The notes under the pieces are model-generated. The model searched no databases. It saw only the letters and a program-made list of their open reading frames with translations, and was not told the origin of the DNA. Of a stretch of DNA of 64,000 nucleotides, positions 32,655-44,208 are shown in pieces. Source of the stretch: Flaccisagitta enflata (Eukaryota; Chaetognatha; Sagittoidea; Aphragmophora); assembly GCA_965153355.1 (NCBI GenBank), contig OZ231126.1, positions 104,594,001 to 104,658,000 of the forward strand, read 5' to 3'. A program made the translations under genes and the position numbers. Every line of letters begins with the position of its first letter. The first letter of the stretch is position 1.

Positions 32655-33170
32655 ATGATATTGCACAGCATATTAACGCCAAAACAAGACCAAAATTATT
32701 CGGAAGCAACAGTACCAATTTCGGGGGAAGGAGTTGACAATGAATGGTTGCCAGTGACCGATTCCCTAGAGTATCGGATCCACAAGCGCATCCGCTTGGA
32801 TCCAACGCTCCAAAATTTGGAAACCTCAGAGTCTGAAGAATCTCCTGACATGTCGCCATCAGTGCTTGTCACCGATAATGGGGACGATGACGGTTCAGCT
32901 TAAAAAATAGTCTTATTATCGGTCAATTTTCATTCTCATAACGTTAAAAAGAATTGCAGAAATTTCAACCTCATGAACAAATCTCACCTACAACATCCAG
33001 TATGTCTGACATGGTTTGCCTGACAATTTGGTCGATAAGTTTCTGATCGCAAAGAAAAGGCGCTCGCACGACCGCTTCGTTTCACGTATTGATGGTGAGC
33101 TCGACCATGACTCTGAAGTCTCCGACTCTGAAGTATCGGTTTCGTCTTCCATCTCAATTACTAAAAGCTA
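32655..33170 (+). CDS. Two possible plus-strand exons, unrecognised
   Basis: Open plus-strand segments at 32655-32903 (Glu/Asp/Ser-rich end) and 33037-33170 (KKRRSHDRF, then an acidic Ser run and TAA). Their compositions are similar, but no clean junction was established. They could be exons of one small nuclear-type protein or chance frames. Confidence 0.2.
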
Positions 33171-33230
33171 AAAACGAAAAACTAGCTAAACATGAACACG
33201 TCGAAGACATTATGAAAAAAAAAGAGAAGT

Positions 33231-34070
33231 TTATGCATTATCAGCGAGGTCAGTGAGGGCCTCTTGAGTGCTTGGTTCATGGATCGCGGGGCAGCTTTGG
33301 GCTTGATGTCTGGCGCTGTCTCTCTGGCCCATTACCCTCCCGCAAGCCGAACAATCCATATCTTGCTCCTCATCACTGATTTGAACGTATACCACCGACT
33401 TTCCACCTTTCGCGTCTTCCTCGTCAATTTTCTGGAGGCGTTGGTAGTAAGTCTTTGCCTGCAAGTGCATTGAGCCCTGATCTTGGCGGAACTCCATCGC
33501 CTCCTTAATCAGTCTTTTATGGATTTTCTGCAAGAAGACTTCGACATTGTCTCTTTGCTGTTTGGGGATTTGGGTCATTTTGTGGATGTACTTCAAGCGA
33601 TGCTTTAGATGGAGATCACGTAAGGTGCGATTGATTTGCATCACGTACCTGCAATATATGAAGAGCTGTTGAATTTCTTTAATAGTACTAGTCAGAATTT
33701 GCACATTGATAATCTCAATAATGACAAGCAACATAATCATATCATACCATCAGAAGAACAACAATAACAATCATCAGTACAACATTCATACTTACACTTC
33801 CAAAAAATTCCAAACTGATCAAGCGGTAGGCTGTAGTTGTCATCCACCTCCAAAACGGCGTGGTATTGTCGCAAGTAGGCGAGCATGTAAGCGTAGAGAT
33901 ATCCACGCACCCACACATCGCGAGACCCCGTGGCTCTTGTGGTTACACGGATCTTCCATCTGATCTTGCGGTCCACTACCACACCAACTTCATATTCAGC
34001 ACTCTGCGGATCGCGCTGCACCAACACCACCGCAGGATGCGTGGAAAGTGAGGTCTCGTCATCTCAAACG
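33231..34070 (-). CDS. Two possible minus-strand exons, unrecognised, with a CxxC zinc motif
   Basis: Open segments at 33737-34064 (mixed, with aromatic residues) and 33231-33650 (helical, charged, ending with CSACGR...H...C, a likely zinc-binding motif, then TGA/TAA). The donor at about 33785 (GTAAGT) and the acceptor at about 33653 do not give a consistent frame, so the join is unproven. The family is unknown. Confidence 0.35.
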
Positions 34071-34099
34071 TCGAAGAGAATCTGAAAGATTACAGAGGT

Positions 34100-35960
34100 G
34101 TCCTATTACATAAAATTCTACGAGAAAAACCTATGGATAGAAACAGAAAGATTATACATTTCTTGTAATATCATTTTATTACAATTATTGTAGAACCACA
34201 GTCTGCAAATTGTCACATCTCTACAAAAGGAAGCCATCTCAATTACCTGCACTGGGGGGACATCCATCTTAGACCGCAGCCAATTGTTCACAAAGTGGCT
34301 GTCATGCGGGTGCGCTCTCCCATTCGGGTTCGGGTCCTTGCCGGCGTGGTGTCGAGCGATGGGGGTGAGGAAGTCGAACAGTTGGGAAACGTGTATTGTT
34401 GCGTACTAAACTAATGCCCAATGCCTCTAGCTCTCCTGTATGCGGCTGCGCCGCTCGTGACTGAACCTCGATCCCACGAATAATACAGAGCGATCTCAAT
34501 GAAATCTTCTTTTATTTGAACGTAGGCGAAGCAGTTAAAGCTGCAAGACAGTGAAAAATGAAAGGAGCTAATGAAAATGCAGCTAAATATACAGATATCT
34601 AGCCAGAAATACTCAATACTACTGAAAGTGACAAAATACTGAACAAATAATGACGGAATAATGATGGAATAATGACAAAATACGGGAAAAATAAGCCGGA
34701 AACGGGAAAAATATAGCTAAGTACGGGAAAAATAATACAAAATACGGACCCAAATCAAGCTCTCACCTTTGTTTGGCGCTCAGGGAAGTCGAAAAGGCGT
34801 CCTACTAATGCCCGTATCAGTGCAAAATATGGTAAAAAGCGTCTATTTGATAAGCGTAAACTTAGTTTTTAGCAATACGAAGCGTCTTTTCTAGAGTCTG
34901 TAAGGAAATATCGCCGGCAAATGGCGGTAACTAAGCAACGAAAGGTTCTAGAAGGTCATAGAATTCCATGGAAATCTTCAATTTCCCTTCGAGGTTCTAT
35001 TGCGTCAGCCAGTAAAAATGCAAATATCGGTCAATTGAGGGCGCTACGAAATCGGTCTAAAATAGCCCAAATAACAAAAGGCGCAATGAATTCATAACAG
35101 AAACAAAATGTGAAGGAAGAAAATATCATACGGACAAACATGAGCAATTTGGACAGAAATAAGGACAAATCAGACGGACAAATCAATAAATGCGTGAAAT
35201 AAACGAATAAGTGAAGCAATAAATCAATCAATAAATCTAAACGATGTCAATAAATGCGATCAGAATAAATCAAACCTGTAATAAATGCAAGCGATAAAAA
35301 CCAATCTAAGTAAAATGGTCCAATCTAAGTAAAATATCTAAATATAATCAAAAATATCAATCAATAAATCCAAATCTAAAGCCTAAATACCAACCAGATA
35401 ATCCGTAAGAAATGATAAAATTGGTGCAAGACCATGCTTCATGACACTCCCCCCGTTTTTGAGTCAAATCATATATCAAATATAAACCAATTTGGGGAAA
35501 AAACTAAAACTAGTCCAGAAGCCTGGTCTTGTCCAATTTATTGAGTAACAATTGAAGCATATCACAGTGTAATGAAATCTTGAGAATGAATTCTTTCGTC
35601 ATCTTCTTAGAGCGCTTGTGCTCTGCGTCGTATTAATAATTCAATTCAAATGTGCGCAAGCTACATAGAGTTTATCAGTTGTTTCAGGTGTTAAGTTAGT
35701 CTCAGTGTGCGCGGGTGGGGGGGTGGGAAAATCTGTATCTTTCGAATCTTGCCGGAACCGAAAGTTCAAATCGTCGCTCGAACACGATGGAACGCGGATT
35801 GATTTAACCCGCCAAAGAGTTAGTTCGCCGAATGAATGGAAATAAGAATTGATTATTTCAAAATATTTGTTCGTCGAAGAAAAGCGGATTGAGAAGACGA
35901 TTCCGCTGAGAAGTTTATTGTTCTTGTCGTCGATGGATTATTGTCATAGTTTTCCCGCCA
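34100..35960. other. Gene-poor region with short AT-rich repeats
   Basis: Around 34640-34745 a degenerate ACGGGAAAAATA repeat occurs five times. From 35160 to 35400 there are many AATAAATC-like repeats. No supported gene is seen. Confidence 0.5.
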
Positions 35961-35965
35961 TCGTC

Positions 35966-35973
35966 GTTGTATA

Positions 35974-36065
<92 letters not shown>

Positions 36066-36265
36066 GTAGTTAATGTTGTTTTGTTGTTAATGTTGTTTTG
36101 CTGTTAATGTTGTTTTGTTGTTAATGTTGTTTTGTTGTTAATGTTGTTTCGTTGTTAGTGTTGTTTTGTTGTTAGTGTTGTTTTGTTGTTAATGTTGTTT
36201 CGTTGTTAGTGTTGTTTTGTTGTTAGTGTTGTTTTGATGTTAATGTTGTTTCCTTGTAAATGTTG
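35966..36265. repeat. (GTT)n followed by a 16-base GTTAATGTTGTTTTGTT minisatellite
   Basis: About 33 TTG units (35976-36065), then roughly eleven copies of TTGTTAATGTTGTTTTG with variants TTAGTG and TTTCG. Confidence 0.95.
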
Positions 36266-36384
36266 TTTTGTTGCCATCTGGTTCGCGGAGCTGCTGCAAT
36301 CTACATGGCGAGCGAGACTGCCGCTCACCATCTGGTGTGATTGTCGGTGATGAAGTCGAAGACGAAGGCCAGACGTTCAATCAT

Positions 36385-37257
36385 TTAGTTGATCTTAGTG
36401 TTGTAGTTGTCGATGCGCCGGAAGTGAGCCTTCTTCATGCGATTGGAGAAGTCTCCAGAATTTCCCGCCTTTTTAATCTTTTTCGCGACGTGAGCTGCCA
36501 GATTAACCCAAGAATCGACGATCCGATCAAGTTGACTGCATCTGTCGATGACAAGGTGGAATAATTGTTGAAATTTCGAAGGCGCTTTTGCTTCCTCGAT
36601 ACAGAACCTGCCGACGCGATGGTAAGGGCCCGGTTCTGAGATCCAATCCCACGCTGGGACTGGAGGCGAGTTAGACCCGAGGCTGATGTAAATGTTTGGA
36701 ATGTATCCCCAATCGTTGGCGAAGTTGCAGGAACGCCATATGTACGACGTACAGGTGAGATTGTCGTATTCGCGACGTCTGTTGAGAGCAGCTTTCATGT
36801 TCAGCATGATGTAAGTGGTGATTTTGATCGCTCTCCAAATCCTCCAGAAGCCCAAGCGCCATTGCAAATGATCATCCTCCATTTCGAACGGCAGAACCCC
36901 TTTGTAGATGCGGATGGCGATGATGAAATCGTCGATGTCGCCAAACATGAAACAATTGAGAATTTCCTTCAGCAAGTCGGGTGCCCGTGCGGTGAGATAG
37001 GCTGTTGGAAGATGATGAGATCTTTCGATCGCGCAGAGCCAAAAGCGGGATTCGATTCCCACCGACAATTCTCGATCGAATACTGAATTCACCAATTCTT
37101 GGAATTCTTCTCCATCTCGCTGGTAGATGTCAAAGTCAGAGGGAAATTCTATCAGCCTGACAGGTTCAGTTTTCTTCGCAGGTTCAGTTTTCTTAGCCTG
37201 TTCAGTTTTCTTCGCCTGGGCCTTTTTTGATTTATTCGCTTTGGATTTTCTGGACAT
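36385..37257 (-). CDS. Unrecognised single-exon protein, 290 aa
   Basis: ATG at 37257, stop at 36385. The N-terminus is very basic with a repeated KKTEP motif (four copies), as in nucleic-acid-binding tails. The body is rich in Trp and Tyr (FWRIWRAIK, WDWISEP), with a likely globular domain from residue 35 to 250 and a basic C-terminus. No family is recognised. There are no introns and the codon use looks natural, so it is probably a real gene or a mobile-element gene. The region 37258-38300 to its right shows no feature that I can support. Confidence 0.5.
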   Translation of the reverse strand: MSRKSKANKSKKAQAKKTEQAKKTEPAKKTEPVRLIEFPSDFDIYQRDGEEFQELVNSVFDRELSVGIESRFWLCAIERSHHLPTAYLTARAPDLLKEILNCFMFGDIDDFIIAIRIYKGVLPFEMEDDHLQWRLGFWRIWRAIKITTYIMLNMKAALNRRREYDNLTCTSYIWRSCNFANDWGYIPNIYISLGSNSPPVPAWDWISEPGPYHRVGRFCIEEAKAPSKFQQLFHLVIDRCSQLDRIVDSWVNLAAHVAKKIKKAGNSGDFSNRMKKAHFRRIDNYNTKIN

Positions 37258-38375
37258 TATGACTCCTTTGATTTAAAGTTAGAAAGCGAGTTAATTTGAT
37301 TAATTGGACTGAAATGTATCTGTTAATGTAAGGATACATAGAATGAATGGCAATCGATGAATGATTTCAATGAAAGGCCGGAAATTCTAATAACAATGTG
37401 AGAATGCAATTAACACAATTTTGTGAACGATGTTGATGAATTGTGAACACAATTGATGGATGGAATGCTGAATTGAGCTGATGCAATTCGACACTCAAGA
37501 AAGAAACGAATTTGGGCGCAATCTCCAGTATGTGCGGCTAGCTACTTCCGGCGTCTCTATCAATCACGTCCATCGCTTTTTCTCCCCCCCCCCGGAAACG
37601 TTCGCCATCACTCGTCAGCGTAGTTAGGATCCGGTGAAGTTGAGGTTCGAGGCATTAATAATAGTATCAATTGTATATTTAACTGTTATGTTTATATATT
37701 GATTGTTTAAAACAATCTTTCACCGCCTGATTTTTCTGAATTCATGATCATCGAGTCACAAATGAGATGAATCGTCACCCATCGAATTTTTGCCGCGTCC
37801 ACTCGATTAGTTTTTATTCATCGATTCCTGTTTCCATAAATCATCGTCATTGTGCCGAGTTGACTATTGTTCTCCAACAATTGAAAGAGTAAGCGAATGT
37901 GTCACATGACATTCGATGTCGCCAATCGTCCTCGAGAACGTCATATCAAAAGAGTTTTGAAGTTATTTTCCACCGGCTCTAAGCAGGTGAAATTCTTTGA
38001 TCCAAACTAGAAATTTCTAGCATCGCAGATGCGAGTCTATCGAATGTTCTATAAACAATTTGTATCAATCTTCAGAGTTTTTCATATTTTCAATCGTCAT
38101 CGATTAAATCTGTATTCCTGTAAATCTGTGAAAATAAAGACCATTTTTACGGTCAAGAATGAATGATATCATCTTCATTTTTGTTTTTTTATATCGTCAT
38201 TGGCATTATCATCAAATGAGATAAATTATGATAAAGCATTCAAACTATTGGCAGCATGAGAACAAGATAAAGTAGCAATGGAAACTGCAATAATTGAATA
38301 ACGACGGGAGAAGAGGAAGTAAAGCGAGAAAAGAATTGAATTATGTAACAGATTTTTGCCCATACCGGCCTTTCA

Positions 38376-38450
38376 GCTCTTCCGAAGTGTTCATCAGGGC
38401 CGCCGGGGCTGCCATCCCCGGTCAGAACACCGTAGTGACCGGCCCTGGAA
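38376..38450. repeat. GC-rich hairpin segment, first copy
   Basis: CCGGGGCTGCCATCCCCGG forms a hairpin with a six-base stem, followed by TCAGAACACCG. A similar segment occurs at 40858-40910. They flank the broken frame between them. Confidence 0.6.
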
Positions 38451-38694
38451 AGTTTGTAACGAATAAACATGAAGTATAATAATAACGAACGAATACTATG
38501 TACAGGCCGATAGAGTGAAGTTGACGATTAAGATAAGCCGATTGATGACGATTTCTAAGGATGAAGATGATGATAATGATGATTGTGAGGGGTAGGTCCG
38601 CCGAACGGGAAGGCTACAAACGAGCCGACACTGCCGTTTCCCTCCCCTCACTTGAAGATGGCGCGCAGCAGAAGCGGGTCGCGTGGAGGCGGTC

Positions 38695-40986
38695 TCACCG
38701 GCGGTGGGTTGGGGTCCACCGGATGGAGTGGGAGGCCGCACGCGCATACTTGTAGGGTGTTTTTGAAGCGGAATTCCCCAATTTCGCGCTGCTTTGCTCG
38801 AATCGCCGCTTCGTGCCGGTCGGTCCACGTCCGCATGTAGACGGTGTGGTAGGTCCCGTTTTCCCAGTATCCGCGACGCTCACCTTCTTCGGGAATGGTG
38901 ATGATTTGTTCTGAGCGGGTTGAGAGGAGAGAGCCCTGTCAATCCCTAACTCTTCTTCTAAATCTAATATTTCATATTCTTCATCTCCTATTTGTAATTC
39001 TAGCAAGTCTGGTTTTTCATTGTTCTGTTTGGTTTTGTTCTGTTCTATCTCGCTAGATTGTTATGTTTCTTCTTGTTCTGATTCTTTCTGTTCTGTCTTG
39101 ATTGATTCTGTTTCGTTTTGTTCTTCTTTGTTTTGTTCTTTTTCGTTCTGTTCTTTTTCGTTTCGTTCTTCTTCTGCCTGTTGTTCCTTCTCGATTTGTT
39201 CTGAAAGTAATACTACTTTTCTTCTGATTCTGACTTTTCTTTTTGGTTCATTTTCTTTCTGTTCTGAACCGTTCGTCTTTTCTTGTTCCCTTTGTTCTTC
39301 GGTCTGTTTTTCTGACTGTTCTAACTCGTTTGTCTCTTCTTGTTCTTCTGTTTGTTTTTCTGTCTGTTCTAACTTGTTTGCTTTTTCTTGTTCTTTTTGT
39401 TCTTCTGCTAACAAGACTTCTCTCTGTTTTTCTTTTTCCCATTTTTCTTGGCATTCTTCGAAGGTCTAAAGAGGTGATGCATCTGCTTTTGAAACTACCT
39501 CGAGAAAGACTCTTCTTTGTTGAGCTAAAACTGGAGGAAGTGAATCTGCTATCTCTTTCACTTCCCTCACTTTCTTGCTCAAGATGGTGTTCTTAGTCTT
39601 TCTTCTTTTATTGTTTTTGCGTGTTTCCTGTTCTTTTCCTAGCGATCTTTTCAAGTTCATGATACGCTGTTTTGATTTCTTTTCTTCTTCTAAAATAACC
39701 TTGCGCTGAGTCCCTAGTTGGTAATTATCCGTTTTTTTACCGATAACTGGCAAGCCGGCGAGACGCGCTTCCTCGGTGGCGTCGCGACGTTCCTGCACGG
39801 CGCGGTCGCGGGCAGCTCGAGCTGACCGTTTCCGGTCTGCCTCCACTTGCCTTTTGGCTTGCGCCAATCTGATCATCGCACCATTGAAGTAAGTCGAAGG
39901 ACGGTCGTAGTCAATTTCCTTATCGTCCCACTCCAGCTCGGTTTTCATCTGGTAACCGCGGCGACAAGGGTTGCAGCTCAAAATGAGGGAGGTGCGGTGA
40001 CCGGTGCGAAACGCATATTGCATCGCCGACTCGAGTTGTTGAGGGTTCATTTGAGTTAACATCGACTTATCGAGATGAAGGGCCATGTGACATCTCTCGT
40101 CAAACTGCTTCACCTCGTCTTCCGTGGCGCCGGCATGACGGAGGATGGATCGAAAAACCGCCTGCGCGATGCAACAAATTGTTTTTAAAGTAATTGAAAA
40201 TTTAAGACCGAGAAAAACAAGTTTACTGAAGATCAAAGTCAGGCTATGGAATACCAAGACAGATTGGTTAAGATTGGTTAAATGATCACAATGGTCTTTC
40301 GCATGATTGGCGGAGATATTTACCCTAATCTTCTTGTCTTGAAGTTTAAGAATCCTCCCCCATTCCAAGTTGTCTGGGACGCGCCAACCGAAGGATCTCC
40401 AGTACTGATATACTTCCGGTTTGACAATCTCTTCCCATCGACGCTTAAGCATGATGGCTTCGGCTCTCGTCTTACATGGACGGACTTCGGAGAAGAGCAT
40501 GTTCTGGTCGTCGTGACTCATCGCCGCGCATTGTTGTGGTGTATGAGTCGGGTGAGCCTCGAGCGACCGGAATTCCTCGATCCTTTCCAGTTCTTGGTCA
40601 ATCTCGTCATATTGGCGCATCAACGCTTCCTGGTTGTATTCGTCGAAGTCGTCTGTTGGCCGTGGACTGCGGGACTGGGCGAAGCCACAAACGGGCTTGC
40701 CGCGGCCGTTTTCCCTCCGCAGCCCTTCTTCGGCGGCTTCCGAGAGACCGGCCTTGGCAATGTCGTGTGGAGGGGAGCCGGGAGCGCGAAAGCGGCGTCG
40801 GCGGCGTCGGCGGCGTCGGCGGCGTCGTTGGTTTTCGTTGAGATCTTGACATCTTGGCCGGCCAGGGCTGCCGGGGCTGCCATCCCCAGTCTGAACACCG
40901 AACACCGAACTCCGGCTCCGAGCCGATGTCCAAAATTTGCCTCGAATGCATCGATTGAAATGATCGAGGCATGATGATGTTGACAA
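38695..40986 (-). pseudogene. Long coding frame broken by two in-frame stops, unrecognised
   Basis: One minus-strand frame spans the whole stretch, 764 codons, with TAG at 39466-39468 and TAA at 39061-39063 as the only stops. Composition is continuous across the TAA (Glu/Gln/Lys repeats of the EQKEQEE type on both sides). A likely in-frame intron lies at about 40160-40290 (GTAAAT donor, GCGCAG acceptor). Features: an Arg run near residue 55-68 coded by GCC/GAC repeats, helical charged segments, a CNPCRRGYQMKTELEW segment, a long coiled-coil region and a disordered C-terminus. No family is recognised. It could be a pseudogene or a gene with stop-codon readthrough. Confidence 0.5.
40858..40910. 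repeat. GC-rich hairpin segment, second copy
   Basis: GGCTGCCGGGGCTGCCATC then CCCAGTCTGAACACCG: the same core as at 38376-38450. Confidence 0.6.
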
Positions 40987-41627
40987 TTGATTTCTTTGCG
41001 GAGCGAGTCACGCGGTAAACACTAGTGCTAGCACAAGTGGGGAAGACTACTTTCTCTGAACACGAATGGAAGGAATCGAGTAGAATGAGAGCAAAGTAAT
41101 CGAGATCAAAGACAAAGGGAAAATGAATCGAGAGACAAGGCAAAGAGAATTTTATTTCAAAGTTGTATCTATCGGATGTACGGCATTTTTCCTCTAATAA
41201 AATGATCGAGGTGGAAAGAGGAAAGAGGAACATAATTTGAATTATCAAATGCCGAAAATGTTTTGTCTAGTGAAACCGGGAATAGCGAATTAACTATTGT
41301 AGGATCTCGCTCTAACAAATCAGTGTCTCGCAGTTGCGAAAGTACGCTATACTGAGTTTCAAAAAGTTGAAAAGATGATCGTTTTTCTGAGTATGGCGTG
41401 CTGATCTTATTATTGCCTGAATTCAATTCTGAAGCAAGAAGTGACTGATGAAAATTTTCTAGGATGTAAATATGTTCTGGCAATAGTGACGAGCGATGAA
41501 TAACGAAATTTCTAACTGAAGTCACTGGATTATCATGATTTGAGAATAGTCTGAACGGAATAATAATTACTGAAAGATGAAACTCACGACTGACTGTAAA
41601 ACAAAGTCTAAATGAAATGATTCTATT

Positions 41628-42488
41628 CATGAAGCAAAAACATCAGTTTTGGGTTCACATACATTTATTGGTGGAAAATAGTCTAAATTTTCGAGTAATT
41701 TAGCTTACTCATAATTCATAGACAAGGAAAGACAAAAAGAGACAGATATTTATAGGGAGAGAAATGACTAAAAGATAAGGAGAGACGATAGAATTACCAG
41801 ACAAAGAAAAGAGAGAGAGACTAATCATGAATTAGAGAGAAAAGAGAGAGATAAACTCTCTGGCCCCCTCCCCCAGAGACCAACGCCGTCATTGGAGAAA
41901 TCGATTGTCTTTGGTAATGGAGAGTATCGGATCCCATGCATTTGACCGTACGCACAATTGGGGATCATTCAGGCCCGTGCCGGTCGAAGTCTGATATTTC
42001 CTTATGTTTAGGCTCTCACTAATGAGGAGATTCCGTTGTAGACTGGCCTTGTTCTTGTCGTTAAAGGTGGCGATAATTTTTGGATTGTCCCAGTCGATGT
42101 CAGCTGTGGGATTATGGCGAGCATGTTTGGCGATTCCGGAAATATGTTCGTCGGATTTGGATGAGGTCACGTCGTTTCGGTGTTGGGCCATGCGGGCACG
42201 AAATGAGACACGTGTTTGTCCTATATATTTGGCGTCTGGTTGGTTCTTGTTCATGATTAGTCTCTCTCTCTTTTCTTTGTCTGGTAATTCTATCGTCTCT
42301 CCTTATCTTTTAGTCATTTCTCTCCCTATAAATATCTGTCTCTTTTTGTCTTTCCTTGTCTATGAATTATGAGTAAGCTAAATTACTCGAAAATTTAGAC
42401 TATTTTCCACCAATAAATGTATGTGAACCCAAAACTGATGTTTTTGCTTCATGAATGCTAATTCACCATACATATGATGTCTCTGAAA
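41628..42488 (-). mobile_element. Penelope-like element remnant with inverted flanking repeats
   Basis: Two arms of about 205 bases (41628-41832 and 42252-42457) are inverted copies of each other, nearly identical. Between them is the C-terminal GIY-YIG endonuclease of a Penelope-like retroelement. A 14-base direct repeat GAAATGATTCTATT lies at 41614-41627 and 42489-42502, fitting a target duplication with about 30 extra bases at one end. Inverted terminal repeats and strong 5' truncation are known for this class. It lies in the 3' part of the BEL/Pao element. Confidence 0.75.
41889..42254 (-). CDS. GIY-YIG endonuclease domain of a Penelope-like element, 5' truncated
   Basis: An open frame of 121 residues. 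AKYIGQTRVSFRARMAQH matches the YIG half of the GIY-YIG signature with the following helix Arg residues; DIDWDNPKIIATFN and a later SLNIRKY with a conserved Glu in LLISESLN complete the usual pattern. The first half of the signature (GIY) and the reverse transcriptase are missing. In these elements the nuclease nicks the target DNA. The frame starts within the inverted arm, so the annotated ATG is probably not native. Confidence 0.75.
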   Translation of the reverse strand: MNKNQPDAKYIGQTRVSFRARMAQHRNDVTSSKSDEHISGIAKHARHNPTADIDWDNPKIIATFNDKNKASLQRNLLISESLNIRKYQTSTGTGLNDPQLCVRSNAWDPILSITKDNRFLQ

Positions 42489-42542
42489 GAAATGATTCTA
42501 TTACACGCGTCCTCAAGTGGGCTGACGATCCCACTGTGTTCT

Positions 42543-43965
42543 TTAAGTCTCCAGAATTACACAGGAACTTATATGACAATTGATAGTTTTTCCGGAGGCT
42601 AAACGGATTCGAAACCTTCTTCCGTGAGTTTTGTCACCATTTAGAATGTCCACTATCTGACCGACTTTCCAGTGTTCTCTCGAAGCTTCCACATCTTTGA
42701 TGAGGACCAGTGTGTTGATTTTGATTGGTGTCGTGTTTTGTTTGTTTCTCTTTATCAGTTGTTGGATGTATTCCGTGGTAAACCGTCTCCAAAACTGATC
42801 GAGGAGTAGTTGAGAGCACTTCCAACCGTGTTTCAGGACGTGATGGTGTTCAGCCTGAGGAGGAATAATATGAGTAGCATCAGAAGTGAAGAGGTAAGGA
42901 TAGAGGAAATGACTTGAAGTTAAGATTTGATCGTTGTCTACATCTGCCGATGCCGGCATCAGTGGACGACGATTCATGATAGAACTGGCTCCTGCCAGTA
43001 AGGTTTCAAAATCCTCAATATCAATGTTTTTGTCACCAATTACACTTCCTAATAGTTTCTTTGACAATCCTATTAAACGCTCCCAACTACCGCCGGCGCT
43101 ATTACAATAAGCCGGCCCAAATGTCCAAGTGAGTTCCAGATTGCTTAACTTCTCATCTAAATTTTTTCAAGCTGACACTGCTTCCTTGATTTCTCTGTCT
43201 GCGCCTTTAAAATTTGACCCATTGTCAGAGTACAAATTTTCAAGAGCGGGAAACTGTGAGTGGATTTTGATCAGTGAATTTATGATGCTAGAGGTGGTCA
43301 TATCGCGAAGTGGCACTAAGGTGATGGCACGAGTGGACATGCAGCATGCAATGAGTACAAATTGCTTGCGGGTATTTCTGCCTGTATGTCTCAAATGGAA
43401 GGGTCCTAGGCAATCTAAACCACAATGGTAAAATGGGGGTACCACTGCCATCCTTTCGAGTGGTAGATCACCTTCCTTCTGTGCTGCTTTGCGTTTTGAC
43501 AGTTTCTGACAGACTATGCATTTACTCAAAACACTTTTGACTGAATTTTTACCACCAAGTATGAAATATTTGCACAGTGCAGTGGAATTTCTTGTAGTGG
43601 GCTTGGTGATAGTGCCTTATAAGTGCCCTAATGGGTTCTGATGTGCTATTTGGAAGTATGATGGGGTATCTGTGGTTGTATGGTAGATACTCAGCTTTGG
43701 CTATTCTACCACCTTCTCGCATGACATTCTGTGAATCTAAGAAAGGGCATAATTTTGCTAGTTTGGTATCTTTGATATTCATGTCCTGGATAGTGTTAGG
43801 TGAGAAAATACCTAATTTGATTAATTTGGTTGTTTCTTTCTCAAATTCCTCACTTTGAATTGATCTGATCAAAAGATACTCAGCAGCCTCCTTTTCTTCT
43901 TCACTTAAATGAATGCGTAGTTTTTCTTTGGATTTATCACTTCCTGATCGCAATCTGGAACTCAC
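42543..43965 (-). pseudogene. BEL/Pao integrase
   Basis: Three pieces. 43549-43965 is the region before and including the start of the zinc domain (RHYHQAHYKKF), then the frame breaks. 43167-43529 has CIVCQKLSK, the first catalytic Asp in GLDCLGPF and the second in YSDNGSNFKG. 42543-43067 has the catalytic Glu region (SSIMNRRPLM) and the C-terminal domain ending in RRFRIRLASGK, as in BEL integrases. At least two frame changes are needed to read through, so the enzyme is inactive. Confidence 0.85.
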
Positions 43966-44208
43966 CAGGTTTTATTTTTTATTCTTAACCACTTCCCTCA
44001 ATTTTAACAAGACTCGCCTAATGATAGCAATGCGTCTAACTTTCCATCTCCACTCGGCAATCTTACCGGTGGCAACCAAAGGCCAAGGAGAGGACAAATG
44101 CTTATGGGCGATTATTTCGGGCTCTTTGGTGGATCCATTCGGAGCGAGAATCGAGAGAGCTCCCACGTCGGCGACCAGAGTATCCACGTTGGAATTAGGA
44201 TCGTTCGG

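Noticed and set aside
37040-37062. GATTCGATTCCC, similar to a tRNA B box
   Set aside because: No matching A box or cloverleaf surrounds it, and it lies within an open coding frame on the minus strand.
41628-42457. Possible hammerhead ribozyme in the Penelope-like arms (an ACTGATGTTT segment)
   Set aside because: The conserved CTGATGA core is not matched, and no correctly placed GAAA partner was found by eye.
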